Assembly (NCBI GenBank): GCA_017482485.1
Contig: JAFUMV010000064.1
Location: 1 to 34,306 of the forward strand
Reading direction: 5' to 3'
From: Lachnospiraceae bacterium
GTDB taxonomy: Bacteria > Bacillota > Clostridia > Lachnospirales > Lachnospiraceae
DNA length: 34,306 nucleotides
Part shown: one piece after another, positions 14,600 to 23,204 of the stretch
Layout: each line of letters starts with the position of its first letter
How positions within the stretch are numbered: position 1 is the first letter of the stretch
Program-made: the position numbers and the translations under genes
The notes under the pieces: model-generated
The model's database searches: none
Seen by the model: the letters and a program-made list of their open reading frames with translations, nothing else
Told to the model about the DNA's origin: nothing

Positions 14600-17164
14600 A
14601 TGAGTTTAGTAGAGAAAGTTTTTGGTACCCATAGCGAAAGAGAACTCAGAAGAATTGAGCCTATTGTAAAAAAGATTGAGGATCTTCGCCCGACGATGCA
14701 GGCCTTGACAGATGAGCAGCTGCGGGATAAGACAAAGGAATATAAGAAGCGTCTGGCGGACGGTGAAACACTGGATGATCTTTTGCCGGAAGCATATGCG
14801 ACTGTCCGTGAAGCGGGCCGCCGTGTGCTGAATATGGAACATTTCCATGTGCAGCTGATTGGTGGTGTTATTCTGCATCAGGGACGTATCGCAGAGATGA
14901 AAACCGGTGAAGGTAAGACATTGGTTTCCACACTGCCCGCATATTTGAATGCGTTGACAGGGCGTGGTGTACATGTCGTAACGGTTAACGATTATCTGGC
15001 ATCCCGTGACGCGCAGTGGATGGGCGCCATTCATGAATTCCTTGGACTGAAAGTCGGCGTTGTATTAAACAGTATGAAGCCGGAAGAACGCAGAGCTGCT
15101 TATGCCTGCGATATCACTTATGTGACCAACAATGAGCTGGGATTTGACTATCTGCGCGATAACATGGCGATTTATAAAGAACAGCTTGTTTTAAGAGATC
15201 TGCATTATGCGATTATCGATGAAGTGGACTCTGTCCTGATCGATGAAGCGCGTACCCCTCTGATCATTTCCGGTTCCAGCGGCAAATCCACAAGTCTTTA
15301 TCAGGCCTGCGATATTCTCGCAAGGCAGTTAAAGCGCGGTGCCGATGTGGAAGATTTAAGCAAGATGGACATCATTATGGGTGTTGAACAGGAAGAGACC
15401 GGAGACTTTGTTGTCAATGAGAAGGATAAGGTGCTCAATCTGACTGCACAGGGTATTTCCAAGGTTGAGAGATTTTTCAATATCGAGAACCTGGCGGATC
15501 CGGAAAATCTGGAAATCCAGAATAACATCATTTTAGCGCTGCGTGCGCATCATCTGATGCATCGCGACAAAGACTATGTGGTGAAGGACGACCAGGTACT
15601 GATCGTTGATGAATTTACAGGCCGTATCATGCCCGGCCGTCGTTATTCTGATGGTCTGCACCAGGCCATTGAGGCAAAAGAGCGCGTGAAGGTAAAGCGT
15701 GAGAGCAAAACGCTGGCGACCATTACTTTCCAGAACTTCTTCAACAAGTTCGAGAAGAAGGCCGGAATGACAGGTACCGCTTTGACAGAGGAAAAGGAAT
15801 TCCGTGATATTTACGGCATGGACGTTGTGGAAATTCCCACGAATCGTCCGATCGCAAGAATTGATCAGCATGATGCTGTTTACAAAACGAGAAAAGAGAA
15901 ACTGGGCGCGATCGTTGATGCGATTAAGGAAGCCCATGCGAAGGACCAGCCCGTGCTGGTTGGCACCATTACGATCGAGGCTTCCGAAGAACTTTCCGGA
16001 CTGCTTCGCAGGGAAGGCATTCAGCACAAGGTACTGAATGCGAAATTCCATGAACTGGAGGCGGAAATCGTTGCGGATGCAGGTATTCACGGTGCGGTTA
16101 CCATCGCTACCAATATGGCGGGCCGTGGTACCGATATCAAGCTGGATGATGAGGCCAAGGCGGCCGGCGGCTTAAAGATTATCGGTACAGAACGTCACGA
16201 ATCCAGACGTATCGACAATCAGCTGCGCGGACGTTCCGGACGTCAGGGTGACCCCGGTGAATCCAAGTTCTTCATCTCCCTGGAAGACGATTTGATGCGT
16301 CTGTTCGGTTCCGAAAAGATGATTTCCATGTTCAACGCTCTGGGAATTCCGGAAGGACAGGAAATTGAGCACAAGATGCTGACCAAAGCCATCGAAAATG
16401 CGCAGAAAAAAATTGAGGCAAATAACTACGGTATCAGAAAGAATCTGCTGGAATATGACCAGGTTATGAATGAGCAGCGTGAAATCATTTACGCTGAGCG
16501 GCACCGCGTATTAAATGGCGAGAGCATGCGCGATGTGATTTACAAGATGATTACGGATATTGTGGACAACACAGTGGACATGGTAATCGGTGAGGATTCC
16601 GATGTTGATGAATGGAATTTCAGAGAATTAAATACACTGCTTTTGCCCATCATTCCGTTGGCTCCGATTACGAAAGAGAGAGTCAGCAGCCCCAAAAAGA
16701 ACGGACTTAAGCAGCAGCTGAAAGAAGAAGCGGTAAAGTTTTATGAAGCAAAAGAAGCGGAGTTTCCGGAAGCGGAAATGATCCGTGAGGCTGAGCGCGT
16801 GATTCTTTTGAAAGTAATCGATAAAAAGTGGATGACGCATATCGATGATATGGATCAGCTGCGGCAGGGAATTGGTCTGCAGGCATATGCGCAGAAAGAT
16901 CCGCTGGTTGAATATAAGATGAACGGTTATGAGATGTTTGAAAATATGACAAACAGCATCAAAGAAGATACCGTTCGCGTTCTGTGCCACATCCGTATTG
17001 AACAGAAGGTGGAGCGAGAACAGATGGCTAAGGTAACCGGTACGAATAAGGACGAATCCGGTCCGAAGAAGCCTGTGAAAAGGGAAAAAATCAAAGTTTA
17101 CCCCAACGATCCCTGTCCCTGCGGAAGCGGCAAAAAGTATAAGAACTGCTGCGGACGTCATTAA
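14600..17164 (+). CDS. secA: Preprotein translocase ATPase SecA
   Basis: Motor of the Sec pathway that drives unfolded preproteins through SecYEG at the cytoplasmic membrane face. The protein is 854 residues, full length. NBD1 has Walker A in [13 protein letters not shown] (GEGKT 103-107) and Walker B DEVD at 207-210. The preprotein-crosslinking domain follows, then NBD2 with [23 protein letters not shown] and [13 protein letters not shown]. The C-terminal SEC-C zinc motif is [13 protein letters not shown] (Cys839, 841, 850, 851). ATG 14600 has GGAG at good spacing; an in-frame TTG at 14585 lies upstream of that site. prfB follows 93 bases later on the same strand with no terminator between, so the two may share transcripts. 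Confidence 0.97.
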   Translation: MSLVEKVFGTHSERELRRIEPIVKKIEDLRPTMQALTDEQLRDKTKEYKKRLADGETLDDLLPEAYATVREAGRRVLNMEHFHVQLIGGVILHQGRIAEMKTGEGKTLVSTLPAYLNALTGRGVHVVTVNDYLASRDAQWMGAIHEFLGLKVGVVLNSMKPEERRAAYACDITYVTNNELGFDYLRDNMAIYKEQLVLRDLHYAIIDEVDSVLIDEARTPLIISGSSGKSTSLYQACDILARQLKRGADVEDLSKMDIIMGVEQEETGDFVVNEKDKVLNLTAQGISKVERFFNIENLADPENLEIQNNIILALRAHHLMHRDKDYVVKDDQVLIVDEFTGRIMPGRRYSDGLHQAIEAKERVKVKRESKTLATITFQNFFNKFEKKAGMTGTALTEEKEFRDIYGMDVVEIPTNRPIARIDQHDAVYKTRKEKLGAIVDAIKEAHAKDQPVLVGTITIEASEELSGLLRREGIQHKVLNAKFHELEAEIVADAGIHGAVTIATNMAGRGTDIKLDDEAKAAGGLKIIGTERHESRRIDNQLRGRSGRQGDPGESKFFISLEDDLMRLFGSEKMISMFNALGIPEGQEIEHKMLTKAIENAQKKIEANNYGIRKNLLEYDQVMNEQREIIYAERHRVLNGESMRDVIYKMITDIVDNTVDMVIGEDSDVDEWNFRELNTLLLPIIPLAPITKERVSSPKKNGLKQQLKEEAVKFYEAKEAEFPEAEMIREAERVILLKVIDKKWMTHIDDMDQLRQGIGLQAYAQKDPLVEYKMNGYEMFENMTNSIKEDTVRVLCHIRIEQKVEREQMAKVTGTNKDESGPKKPVKREKIKVYPNDPCPCGSGKKYKNCCGRH

Positions 17165-17257
17165 ACTGTGCCCGTTCTATGGCTTAACTGTTTCTAAGAT
17201 GTGAGTTGACGGCTGCCGCAGTCTGAACGAAAATGTGAACAAGAGGAAATTGAAAAT

Positions 17258-18391
17258 ATGGCTATGGTGGAACTTGATCAGATGAAGTTCGAACTGCAGG
17301 GTTATGAGACAACTTTGCAGGAAGTTATCGATTCTCTGGATCTTGACGGAAAGAGCAAACGGATTGAAGAACTGGAGATGGAAATGGAAGCTCCGGGCTT
17401 TTGGGATGATCCGGATTCTTCAAACCGCAAAATGAAAGAATTAAAGAATTTAAAGGATACCAAGGAGCTCTGTGAAAAGCTCAAAACCCAGTATTCGGAT
17501 ATCGAAACCCTGATAGAAATGGGCTATGAAGAGGATGATCCGGATATGGTGGAAGAAACAAGAGCAGAGCTGGATGAGTTCATCAATGAATTGGAAGAAC
17601 TTCGAATCGGCACCCTGCTTTCCGGTGAATATGATAAGAATGATGCGATCCTAAAACTTAATGCCGGTGCGGGGGGAACAGAGAGCTGTGACTGGTGCGG
17701 TATGCTGTACCGCATGTACACCAGATGGGCGGAAAAGAGAGGATTTTCTGTAGAAGTGCTGGACTATCTGGACGGTGAAGAAGCCGGTATCAAGTCCGTT
17801 ACCTTCCAGGTGAATGGTGAGAATGCCTACGGCTATCTGAAATCGGAAAAGGGCGTACATCGTCTTGTTCGTATTTCCCCTTTCAATGCCCAGGGCAAAC
17901 GTCAGACCTCCTTCGTGTCTCTGGACGTCATGCCCGATATCGAAGAGGATCTGGATATTGATATTAATCCCGAAGACCTTCGTATCGATACCTATCGAAG
18001 CAGCGGTGCGGGCGGTCAGCATATCAACAAGACTTCTTCCGCGATCCGTATCACCCACCTTCCTACGGGCATCGTGGTACAGTGTCAGAATGAGCGTTCT
18101 CAGTTCCAGAACAAGGATAAGGCCATGCAGATGCTGAAAGCGAAACTGTATCTGTTAAAGCAGGAAGCGAATGCGGAGAAGCTTTCCGATATCCGCGGTG
18201 AAGTGAAGGATATTGCATGGGGCAATCAGATCCGTTCTTACGTTCTGCAGCCGTATAAGCTTGTAAAGGATCTGCGCACCAATCAGGAAGTGGCAAATGC
18301 GGACGGCGTGCTGGACGGCGGTCTGGATCCTTTTATCAATGCATATCTGAAATGGATCAGTGCAAGAAAGCCTGAGGAAGAGAATGCCTGA
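17258..18391 (+). CDS. prfB: Peptide chain release factor 2, no programmed frameshift
   Basis: Class I release factor that reads UGA and UAA stops and triggers peptide release. The protein is 377 residues in one continuous frame. The stop-recognition tripeptide SPF is at 207-209 (RISPFNAQGKR) and the catalytic GGQ at 252-254 (SGAGGQHINKTSSA). In many bacteria prfB has an in-frame TGA near codon 26 with a +1 shift at CTT TGA C. Here the equivalent place (17333-17347) reads TCT CTG GAT CTT GAC, in frame, so RF2 autoregulation by frameshifting is absent. Start ATG 17258 (second ATG at 17264) follows AGAGGA. A terminator closes the unit. Confidence 0.95.
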   Translation: MAMVELDQMKFELQGYETTLQEVIDSLDLDGKSKRIEELEMEMEAPGFWDDPDSSNRKMKELKNLKDTKELCEKLKTQYSDIETLIEMGYEEDDPDMVEETRAELDEFINELEELRIGTLLSGEYDKNDAILKLNAGAGGTESCDWCGMLYRMYTRWAEKRGFSVEVLDYLDGEEAGIKSVTFQVNGENAYGYLKSEKGVHRLVRISPFNAQGKRQTSFVSLDVMPDIEEDLDIDINPEDLRIDTYRSSGAGGQHINKTSSAIRITHLPTGIVVQCQNERSQFQNKDKAMQMLKAKLYLLKQEANAEKLSDIRGEVKDIAWGNQIRSYVLQPYKLVKDLRTNQEVANADGVLDGGLDPFINAYLKWISARKPEEENA

Positions 18392-18440
18392 AGAGGGTCT
18401 GTAATACAGACGGATTAAAGGAAAATTGTGTATGAAAGTG

Positions 18441-18480
18441 TGGACAGGAGACTGATAATGAAGTTTCCTGTCCATTTTTT
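18441..18480 (+). terminator. Intrinsic terminator after prfB
   Basis: TGGACAGGAGACT (18441-18453) pairs with AGTTTCCTGTCCA (18462-18474) with minor mismatches, followed by six T. Confidence 0.9.
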
Positions 18481-18619
18481 GAGATAGGAAAGTCCTCCGG
18501 ATTTCTATAGCCTAAAAAAGCCCCTGCGATGGATCGCACCGCGAAAATCTATTTTTGTAGAAAATTGACAAAAAAAGCGAAACAAATTTTTATATAATGA
18601 CAAAATTGATGTTTGGGGA

Positions 18620-18648
18620 TTGCCAGATAAAAAGACATATGGTAATAT
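18620..18648 (+). promoter_or_regulatory. Promoter of the sugar ABC transporter operon
   Basis: TTGCCA (18620-18625), 17-base spacer, TAATAT (18643-18648). Transcription would start near 18655, just upstream of the operator cluster. Confidence 0.5.
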
Positions 18649-18662
18649 TTGACTGTAAGAAA

Positions 18663-18700
18663 TGGAAACGTTACCGAAAACGATACCGACAACGTTTCCA
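18663..18700. promoter_or_regulatory. LacI-family operator cluster, three CG-centred boxes
   Basis: Outer arms TGGAAACGTT (18663-18672) and AACGTTTCCA (18691-18700) are perfect inverted repeats. Three AACG-like boxes have CG centres at 18669, 18681 and 18693, exactly 12 bases apart. The CG-centred A/T pattern is characteristic of LacI/CcpA-family operators. Lying just after the promoter, it could act as a roadblock. The LacI-type regulator at 22098-23150 is the likely ligand, with CcpA an alternative. Confidence 0.7.
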
Positions 18701-18728
18701 ATAAATTGCAGAGAAAGGGAGACATGTT

Positions 18729-20156
18729 ATGAAAAAGAAATTATTAAGTTTAGTGCTCGGCACAGCAATGGTTACCACATTACTGGCAGGTTGCGGTTCT
18801 ACAAGCACAGAAGCACCTGCAAGCGAAGCTGCTGAAGTTGAGAGCGAAGCTGTTGAGACACCTGCAGCTGAGTCTGAAGCAGCAGAAAGTGAAGTGGCAG
18901 AAGCACCTGCAGCAGAAGCTGGCGATGGCGCAGTTTATTATTTGAACTTCAAGCCCGAACAGGCTGAACAGTGGGAAGCACTGGCTGAAGTTTATACTGA
19001 AGAGACCGGTGTTCCGGTTACCGTTGTTACTGCATCAAGCGGTACATATGAATCTACTCTGAAGTCCGAAATGGCTAAAGAGGAAGCTCCTACATTGTTC
19101 CAGGTTAACGGTCCTGTAGGTCTTGCTACATGGAAAGATTACTGCTATGATCTGAAAGACAGCGATGTTTATAAGAACCTGTCCAGCGATGATTTCGCTC
19201 TGGTGAATGAAGATGGTTCCGTATCCGGTATCGCATATGTTATCGAAACTTATGGTATCATTTACAATAAGACTCTGCTGAATGACTATTTTGAAACAGA
19301 AGGTGCAGTTGCTACAAGCGTAGAAGAAATCAACAATTTCGATACCTTTAAGGCTGTTGTAGAAGATATTCAGGCTAAGAAAGATGAGCTCGGCATTCTG
19401 GGCGCATTCACCAGTGCAGGTATGGACGCTTCTTCCGACTGGAGATTCAAGACTCACCTTGCTAATATGCCTATCTATTATGAATACAAGGCTGACGGCA
19501 TCAGCTCTACCGATGCTATCAAAGGTACATATCTTGACAACTACAAGGCTATCTGGGATCTGTACATCAACAATGCAACATGCGAACCCAGCCTCCTTTC
19601 TTCCAAGACAGGTGAAGATGCTGCTTCCGAATTCGCTTTAGGGGAAGCAGTATTCTACCAGAACGGTACATGGGCATACGGCGATATCGCTGCTGCTGAA
19701 GAGATCTCTGATGAAGAACTCGGCATGCTTCCTATCTACATCGGTGGTGAAGGCGAAGAGAATCAGGGTCTGTGCACAGGTTCTGAGAACTACTGGTGTG
19801 TAAATGCAAAGGCTGATCAGGCTGATATTGATGCTACATTGGCATTCATCAACTGGGTAGTTACCAGCGATGCAGGAAGATCTGCTCTTGCAAATGACAT
19901 GGGCTTTGTAACTCCTTTCACAACAATGGCTGACTATCTGCCTGCTAACCCGCTGGTAGCAGCAGCTAACGAAGATATCGCAGCAGGCCATACAGCAGTA
20001 ACCTGGAACTTCACAACCATGCCTTCCGAAGAGTGGAAGAACGGCGTTGGTTCCGCATTGCTTGAGTATGCTCAGGGCACAGGCGAATGGGATGCAGTTG
20101 TAACAGCATTCGTAGATGGCTGGGCAACAGAAGCTGCAGCTGCAAAGGCAGAATAA
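18729..20156 (+). CDS. Sugar ABC transporter substrate-binding lipoprotein (CUT1)
   Basis: Extracellular solute-binding protein (family 1), anchored by lipid to the outer face of the membrane, delivering a sugar or oligosaccharide to the two permeases downstream. It is 475 residues: signal peptide ending in the lipobox LAGC with Cys22 as lipidation site, then a ~40-residue low-complexity Ala/Glu/Ser/Pro linker, then the binding domain from about residue 68 (VYYLNFKPEQAEQWEALAEVY). The C-terminal part has YWCVNAKADQADIDATLAFINWV, typical of CUT1 binding proteins. GGGAGA precedes ATG 18729. Ligand unknown. A stem-loop follows the gene, before the permeases, which should make it the most abundant subunit. 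Confidence 0.9.
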   Translation: MKKKLLSLVLGTAMVTTLLAGCGSTSTEAPASEAAEVESEAVETPAAESEAAESEVAEAPAAEAGDGAVYYLNFKPEQAEQWEALAEVYTEETGVPVTVVTASSGTYESTLKSEMAKEEAPTLFQVNGPVGLATWKDYCYDLKDSDVYKNLSSDDFALVNEDGSVSGIAYVIETYGIIYNKTLLNDYFETEGAVATSVEEINNFDTFKAVVEDIQAKKDELGILGAFTSAGMDASSDWRFKTHLANMPIYYEYKADGISSTDAIKGTYLDNYKAIWDLYINNATCEPSLLSSKTGEDAASEFALGEAVFYQNGTWAYGDIAAAEEISDEELGMLPIYIGGEGEENQGLCTGSENYWCVNAKADQADIDATLAFINWVVTSDAGRSALANDMGFVTPFTTMADYLPANPLVAAANEDIAAGHTAVTWNFTTMPSEEWKNGVGSALLEYAQGTGEWDAVVTAFVDGWATEAAAAKAE

Positions 20157-20199
20157 GGAAATACCTGTTCAGCTGTCAGGCGGTTGAGAAAACAATACA

Positions 20200-20227
20200 G
20201 GGTGGGCAGTTATGCCCACCCTTTTTT
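20200..20227 (+). terminator. Internal terminator between binding protein and permeases
   Basis: GGGTGGGCA (20200-20208) and TGCCCACCC (20213-20221) form a perfect 9-bp stem with a 4-base loop, followed by six T. It sits inside the operon, only 19 bases before the first permease start, so it must be partly read through unless the permeases have another promoter. Confidence 0.85.
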
Positions 20228-20245
20228 AAAGAAAGAGGAAAAGGT

Positions 20246-21088
20246 ATGGAGAAAGCAATTAAGAGGTATTTCCCAATTTTTGTATTACCCACAATGCTGG
20301 CCTTTATTTTGGGATTTATTGCACCTTTTATCATGGGTATCTATTTATCCTTCTGTAAATTCACAACGGTAACGGATGCGAAGTTTATAGGATTGGAAAA
20401 TTATAAAAAGGTATTTACAGACCCCACGTTCGTACATGCTTTATGGTATACTGCATTGTTTACGGCTGTAACTGTGGTTCTGATCAATGTGCTGGCATTT
20501 GCAGTTGCGTGGTTTTTGACGAAGGGGATTAAAGGAACCAATATTTTTCGTACAGTATTTTTTATGCCCAACCTGATTGGCGGTATCATTCTGGGATATA
20601 TCTGGCAGCTTTTGTTAAACGGTATTCTGATGCAGTTTAACAGAACGCTGACCTACTCTGCAACTTATGGTTTCTGGGGACTGGTCATTTTGATGTGCTG
20701 GCAGCAGGTCGGCTATATGATGATCATTTATATTGCCGGTATTCAGAATGTTCCCGGAGATCTGTTGGAAGCGGCCAAGATTGACGGAGCCAATTCCAAA
20801 CAGATTCTGACCAAGGTGACTCTTCCTATGGTAATGCCCTCCATTACCATATGTACTTTTCTGACATTGACAAACTCATTCAAACTGTTTGACCAGAACC
20901 TGGCACTGACAAATGGTGAGCCTTCCAATATGTCAGAAATGCTGGCGCTGAATATCTACAGCACATTTTATGGCCGTGCCGGATGGGAAGGTGTGGGTCA
21001 GGCTAAAGCAGTCATTTTCTTTATACTTGTTGCAGCGATTGCATTGACGCAGAACTATCTGACCAGAAGAAAGGAGGTACAGCAGTAA
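20246..21088 (+). CDS. Sugar ABC transporter permease, MalF/UgpA type
   Basis: Membrane-spanning subunit of a CUT1 carbohydrate importer. It is 280 residues with about six hydrophobic helices; the first is near residues 10-35 (FVLPTMLAFILGFIAPFIMG). The cytoplasmic EAA loop that contacts the ATPase reads LLEAAKIDGANSKQILTKVTLP. FMPNLIGGIILGYIWQ is typical of the MalF-like member. ATG 20246 has GAGGAAAAG upstream; the open frame continues upstream through the binding protein's end and the terminator, so that extension is rejected. The stop overlaps the start of the second permease by one base, so the two are translationally coupled. Confidence 0.92.
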   Translation: MEKAIKRYFPIFVLPTMLAFILGFIAPFIMGIYLSFCKFTTVTDAKFIGLENYKKVFTDPTFVHALWYTALFTAVTVVLINVLAFAVAWFLTKGIKGTNIFRTVFFMPNLIGGIILGYIWQLLLNGILMQFNRTLTYSATYGFWGLVILMCWQQVGYMMIIYIAGIQNVPGDLLEAAKIDGANSKQILTKVTLPMVMPSITICTFLTLTNSFKLFDQNLALTNGEPSNMSEMLALNIYSTFYGRAGWEGVGQAKAVIFFILVAAIALTQNYLTRRKEVQQ

Positions 21089-21954
21089 TGGCTAAGAAAG
21101 CGAAAGATGATGTGAGCCGGGTAAGAAGAGCAAAGCACGGAACAGTGCTGACGGTATTTTTCAGCCTACTGTCCATTGCTTATGTGTACCCGATTATTCT
21201 TGTTTTTATTAACTCCTTTAAGAAAAAAGCCTACATCAGCAGGAAGCCTTTTGCTATCCCCACAGGCAAAATGTTTGTTGGGCTGGAAAATTACATCAAT
21301 GGTATTGAGAAGACAGGATTGATAGACGCCTTCTTTGTATCGCTGTTTATCACAGTATTTTCCGTATTGGTAATTGTGGTGTGTACTTCAATGTGTGCCT
21401 GGTATATCAGTCGCGTACATAATAAAATGACAAGTACAATTTATTATCTGTGTCTGTTTTCCATGATCGTACCTTTTCAAATGGTAATGTTTACATTATC
21501 CAAAATTGCCAATATGCTGCATCTTAGCAATCCGGTAGGCCTGATTATTGTATACCTGGGATTTGGTGCGGGCCTTTCAGTATTCATGTTCTGCGGCTTC
21601 TGTAAAAGTATTCCGCTGGAAATCGAAGAGGCGGCAATGATCGATGGCTGTGCCCCGCTGCAGACTTTCTTTCAGGTAGTACTTCCAATTATGAAGCCTA
21701 CCTGCATTACAGTTGCAATCTTACAGACCATGTGGATCTGGAATGACTATTTGCTTCCATATCTGGTAATTGACCTGAAGCGATGGAAAACGATTCCGAT
21801 AGCGGTACAGTATCTGCGCGGCGGATACGGCTCCATTGATATGGGTGCCATGATGGGTGTTTTGGTCCTTGCGATTATTCCCATCATTGTATTTTATATC
21901 TCCTGTCAGAAATATATCATCGAAGGTGTTGTGGCCGGAGCGGTGAAGGGCTGA
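21088..21954 (+). CDS. Sugar ABC transporter permease, MalG/UgpE type
   Basis: Second membrane subunit of the CUT1 importer, 288 residues with six predicted helices. The EAA loop reads EIEEAAMIDGCAPLQTFFQVVLP. The MalG-like features are YPIILVFINSFKKK near the N terminus, IWNDYLLPYLVI and a C-terminal KYIIEGVVAGAVKG. AGGAGG is just upstream of ATG 21088, inside the first permease gene. No ATP-binding subunit follows, so a shared MsmK/MsiK-type ATPase encoded elsewhere probably energises the complex. The next plus-strand gene is the LacI regulator. Confidence 0.92.
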   Translation: MAKKAKDDVSRVRRAKHGTVLTVFFSLLSIAYVYPIILVFINSFKKKAYISRKPFAIPTGKMFVGLENYINGIEKTGLIDAFFVSLFITVFSVLVIVVCTSMCAWYISRVHNKMTSTIYYLCLFSMIVPFQMVMFTLSKIANMLHLSNPVGLIIVYLGFGAGLSVFMFCGFCKSIPLEIEEAAMIDGCAPLQTFFQVVLPIMKPTCITVAILQTMWIWNDYLLPYLVIDLKRWKTIPIAVQYLRGGYGSIDMGAMMGVLVLAIIPIIVFYISCQKYIIEGVVAGAVKG

Positions 21955-21967
21955 TTTAACAATCATC

Positions 21968-21997
21968 TTGCAAATCGGCTGAAAATCATGTTAAACT
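21968..21997 (+). promoter_or_regulatory. Candidate promoter of the lacI-type gene
   Basis: TTGCAA (21968-21973), 18-base spacer, TAAACT (21992-21997). It lies between the second permease and the regulator. Confidence 0.4.
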
Positions 21998-22030
21998 GGA
22001 TACAACATCAGAAGATAAGTGTTGGGTTTA

Positions 22031-22066
22031 AAAAGGTCTGCATCGGCATTGCCTGCAAGACCTTTT
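22031..22066 (+). terminator. Stem-loop before lacI-type gene
   Basis: AAAAGGTCT (22031-22039) and AGACCTTTT (22058-22066) form a 9-bp stem with an 18-base loop. It could terminate the transporter transcript or attenuate the regulator transcript; the T-tract is only four bases. Confidence 0.55.
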
Positions 22067-22097
22067 GAATTCGGCATCGAAGATAGGACTATATGAT

Positions 22098-23150
22098 ATG
22101 GGAGAAATAACGATAAAGGATATAGCCAGATTGTGCAATGTCGGTGTCAGCACTGTTTCAAGGGCCATCAATAATCATCCCGACATTACTGCGGAAACAA
22201 AGCAGCGCATCATGGACACTATACAGGAGTATGGTTATGTGCCCAACAACAGTGCCAGAAATCTAAAGCGGACAGATGCAAAGTGTATTGCGATTCTGGT
22301 TAAAGGCATGACGAATCCTTTTTTTGCAGACATGATTCAGGTAATGGAAGAATGTATACAGAAGAAAAAGTATGCAATGGTCATGCGCCATGTCGAGTTT
22401 GATGAAGATGAGGTAGATATCGCTCTGGAGCTGATTAAGGAAAAGCGGCTGAGAGGGATTGTTTTTCTGGGAGGATATTTTCATTCCAATGAGAAACTGG
22501 AAAAGATTCAGGTTCCGTTTATTCTGAGTACGGTAGGCTGTCCGCCTGAGAATATGAGCAGAAATTTATATTCTTCGATATCGGTTGATGACTGTAAGGA
22601 AAGTTATCGTATGACAGAGTATCTGATCTGCCAGGGAAAGCGCAGGATTGCAATTCTGACTGCTACGGAAGAGGATGGAAGTATCGGTAGCATGCGTCTG
22701 CAGGGATACCGAAATGCTCTGGCTGCATATGGAATTGAAGAACGGCCTGCGTTGATTCGTTATATGCACAGTGGTCGGGCGGAATATTCCATGGAAAACG
22801 GCTATAGTCTTACACAGGAACTGATTAATCTGAATGAGGAATTTGATGCAATTTTTGCAATTTCTGACGTAATGGCAATCGGTGCCTGTCGTGCACTGCA
22901 CGATAGCGGAATACGGGTACCGGAGGATATATCGGTAGCCGGTTTTGACGGACTTACGATGGGGGACTATTTCATTCCTGCTATTACAACCATGCGTCAG
23001 CCGGCAGTTGAAATGGCGCATGCAACGATGGAACAGCTTTTTGCAGTCATCGGCGGCAAAAAAGAGCATCAGCACATTGTATTTGAAGCGCAGCTTTTGG
23101 AAAAAGAATCAGTGAAAAAAGCGTTGGAACGTATCGCTGAAATGGAATAA
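22098..23150 (+). CDS. LacI/GalR-family transcriptional regulator
   Basis: DNA-binding sugar-responsive regulator of 350 residues. The N-terminal helix-turn-helix and hinge read ITIKDIARLCNVGVSTVSRA, then IMDTIQEYGYVPNNSARNL (to about residue 55), as in LacI/CcpA. The periplasmic-binding-protein-like effector domain starts at IAILVKGMTNPFFADMI and includes RRIAILTATEEDG, FDAIFAISDVMAIGACRAL and ISVAGFDGLTMGDYF. ATG 22098 with AGGA upstream is chosen over the TTG at 22065. It is downstream of the transporter it probably controls; the operator cluster at 18663-18700 is the likely target. Effector unknown, presumably the imported sugar or a derivative. Confidence 0.92.
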   Translation: MGEITIKDIARLCNVGVSTVSRAINNHPDITAETKQRIMDTIQEYGYVPNNSARNLKRTDAKCIAILVKGMTNPFFADMIQVMEECIQKKKYAMVMRHVEFDEDEVDIALELIKEKRLRGIVFLGGYFHSNEKLEKIQVPFILSTVGCPPENMSRNLYSSISVDDCKESYRMTEYLICQGKRRIAILTATEEDGSIGSMRLQGYRNALAAYGIEERPALIRYMHSGRAEYSMENGYSLTQELINLNEEFDAIFAISDVMAIGACRALHDSGIRVPEDISVAGFDGLTMGDYFIPAITTMRQPAVEMAHATMEQLFAVIGGKKEHQHIVFEAQLLEKESVKKALERIAEME

Positions 23151-23172
23151 GATGAATAATGCAAAACGGATG

Positions 23173-23204
23173 AAAAAAGCAGGCTTAAGAGGCCTGCTTT
23201 TTTT
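23173..23204. terminator. Bidirectional terminator overlapping the DUF975 gene end
   Basis: AGCAGGC (23178-23184) pairs with GCCTGCT (23192-23198) with a 7-base loop, an A-run before and a T-run after. It ends the lacI-type gene and the convergent DUF975 gene, whose last eight codons lie within it. Confidence 0.88.

Larger units (their letters stand above)
18392..18728 (+). other. Intergenic region, prfB to sugar-binding protein gene
   Basis: No gene is seen in these 337 bases. They hold the prfB terminator (18441-18480), a small TGCGAT/ATCGCA hairpin (18525-18538), an AT-rich stretch with TTGACA (18565-18570) and TATAAT (18593-18598) whose 22-base spacing is too long for one promoter, the better promoter at 18620-18648, and the LacI-type operator cluster at 18663-18700. 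Confidence 0.7.

Noticed and set aside
18525-18538. TGCGAT/ATCGCA hairpin as a terminator
   Set aside because: The stem is only six pairs and no T-run follows directly.
18565-18598. TTGACA and TATAAT as the promoter of the sugar transporter
   Set aside because: The two elements are 22 bases apart, too far for one promoter; TTGCCA-17-TAATAT at 18620-18648 fits better.
20164-20190. CTGTTCAG near 20164 as a third copy of the palindromic repeat
   Set aside because: Only the first eight bases match; core and second arm are absent.
20087-20245. N-terminal extension of the first permease
   Set aside because: The open frame overlaps the binding-protein gene and runs through its terminator; ATG 20246 has its own ribosome binding site.
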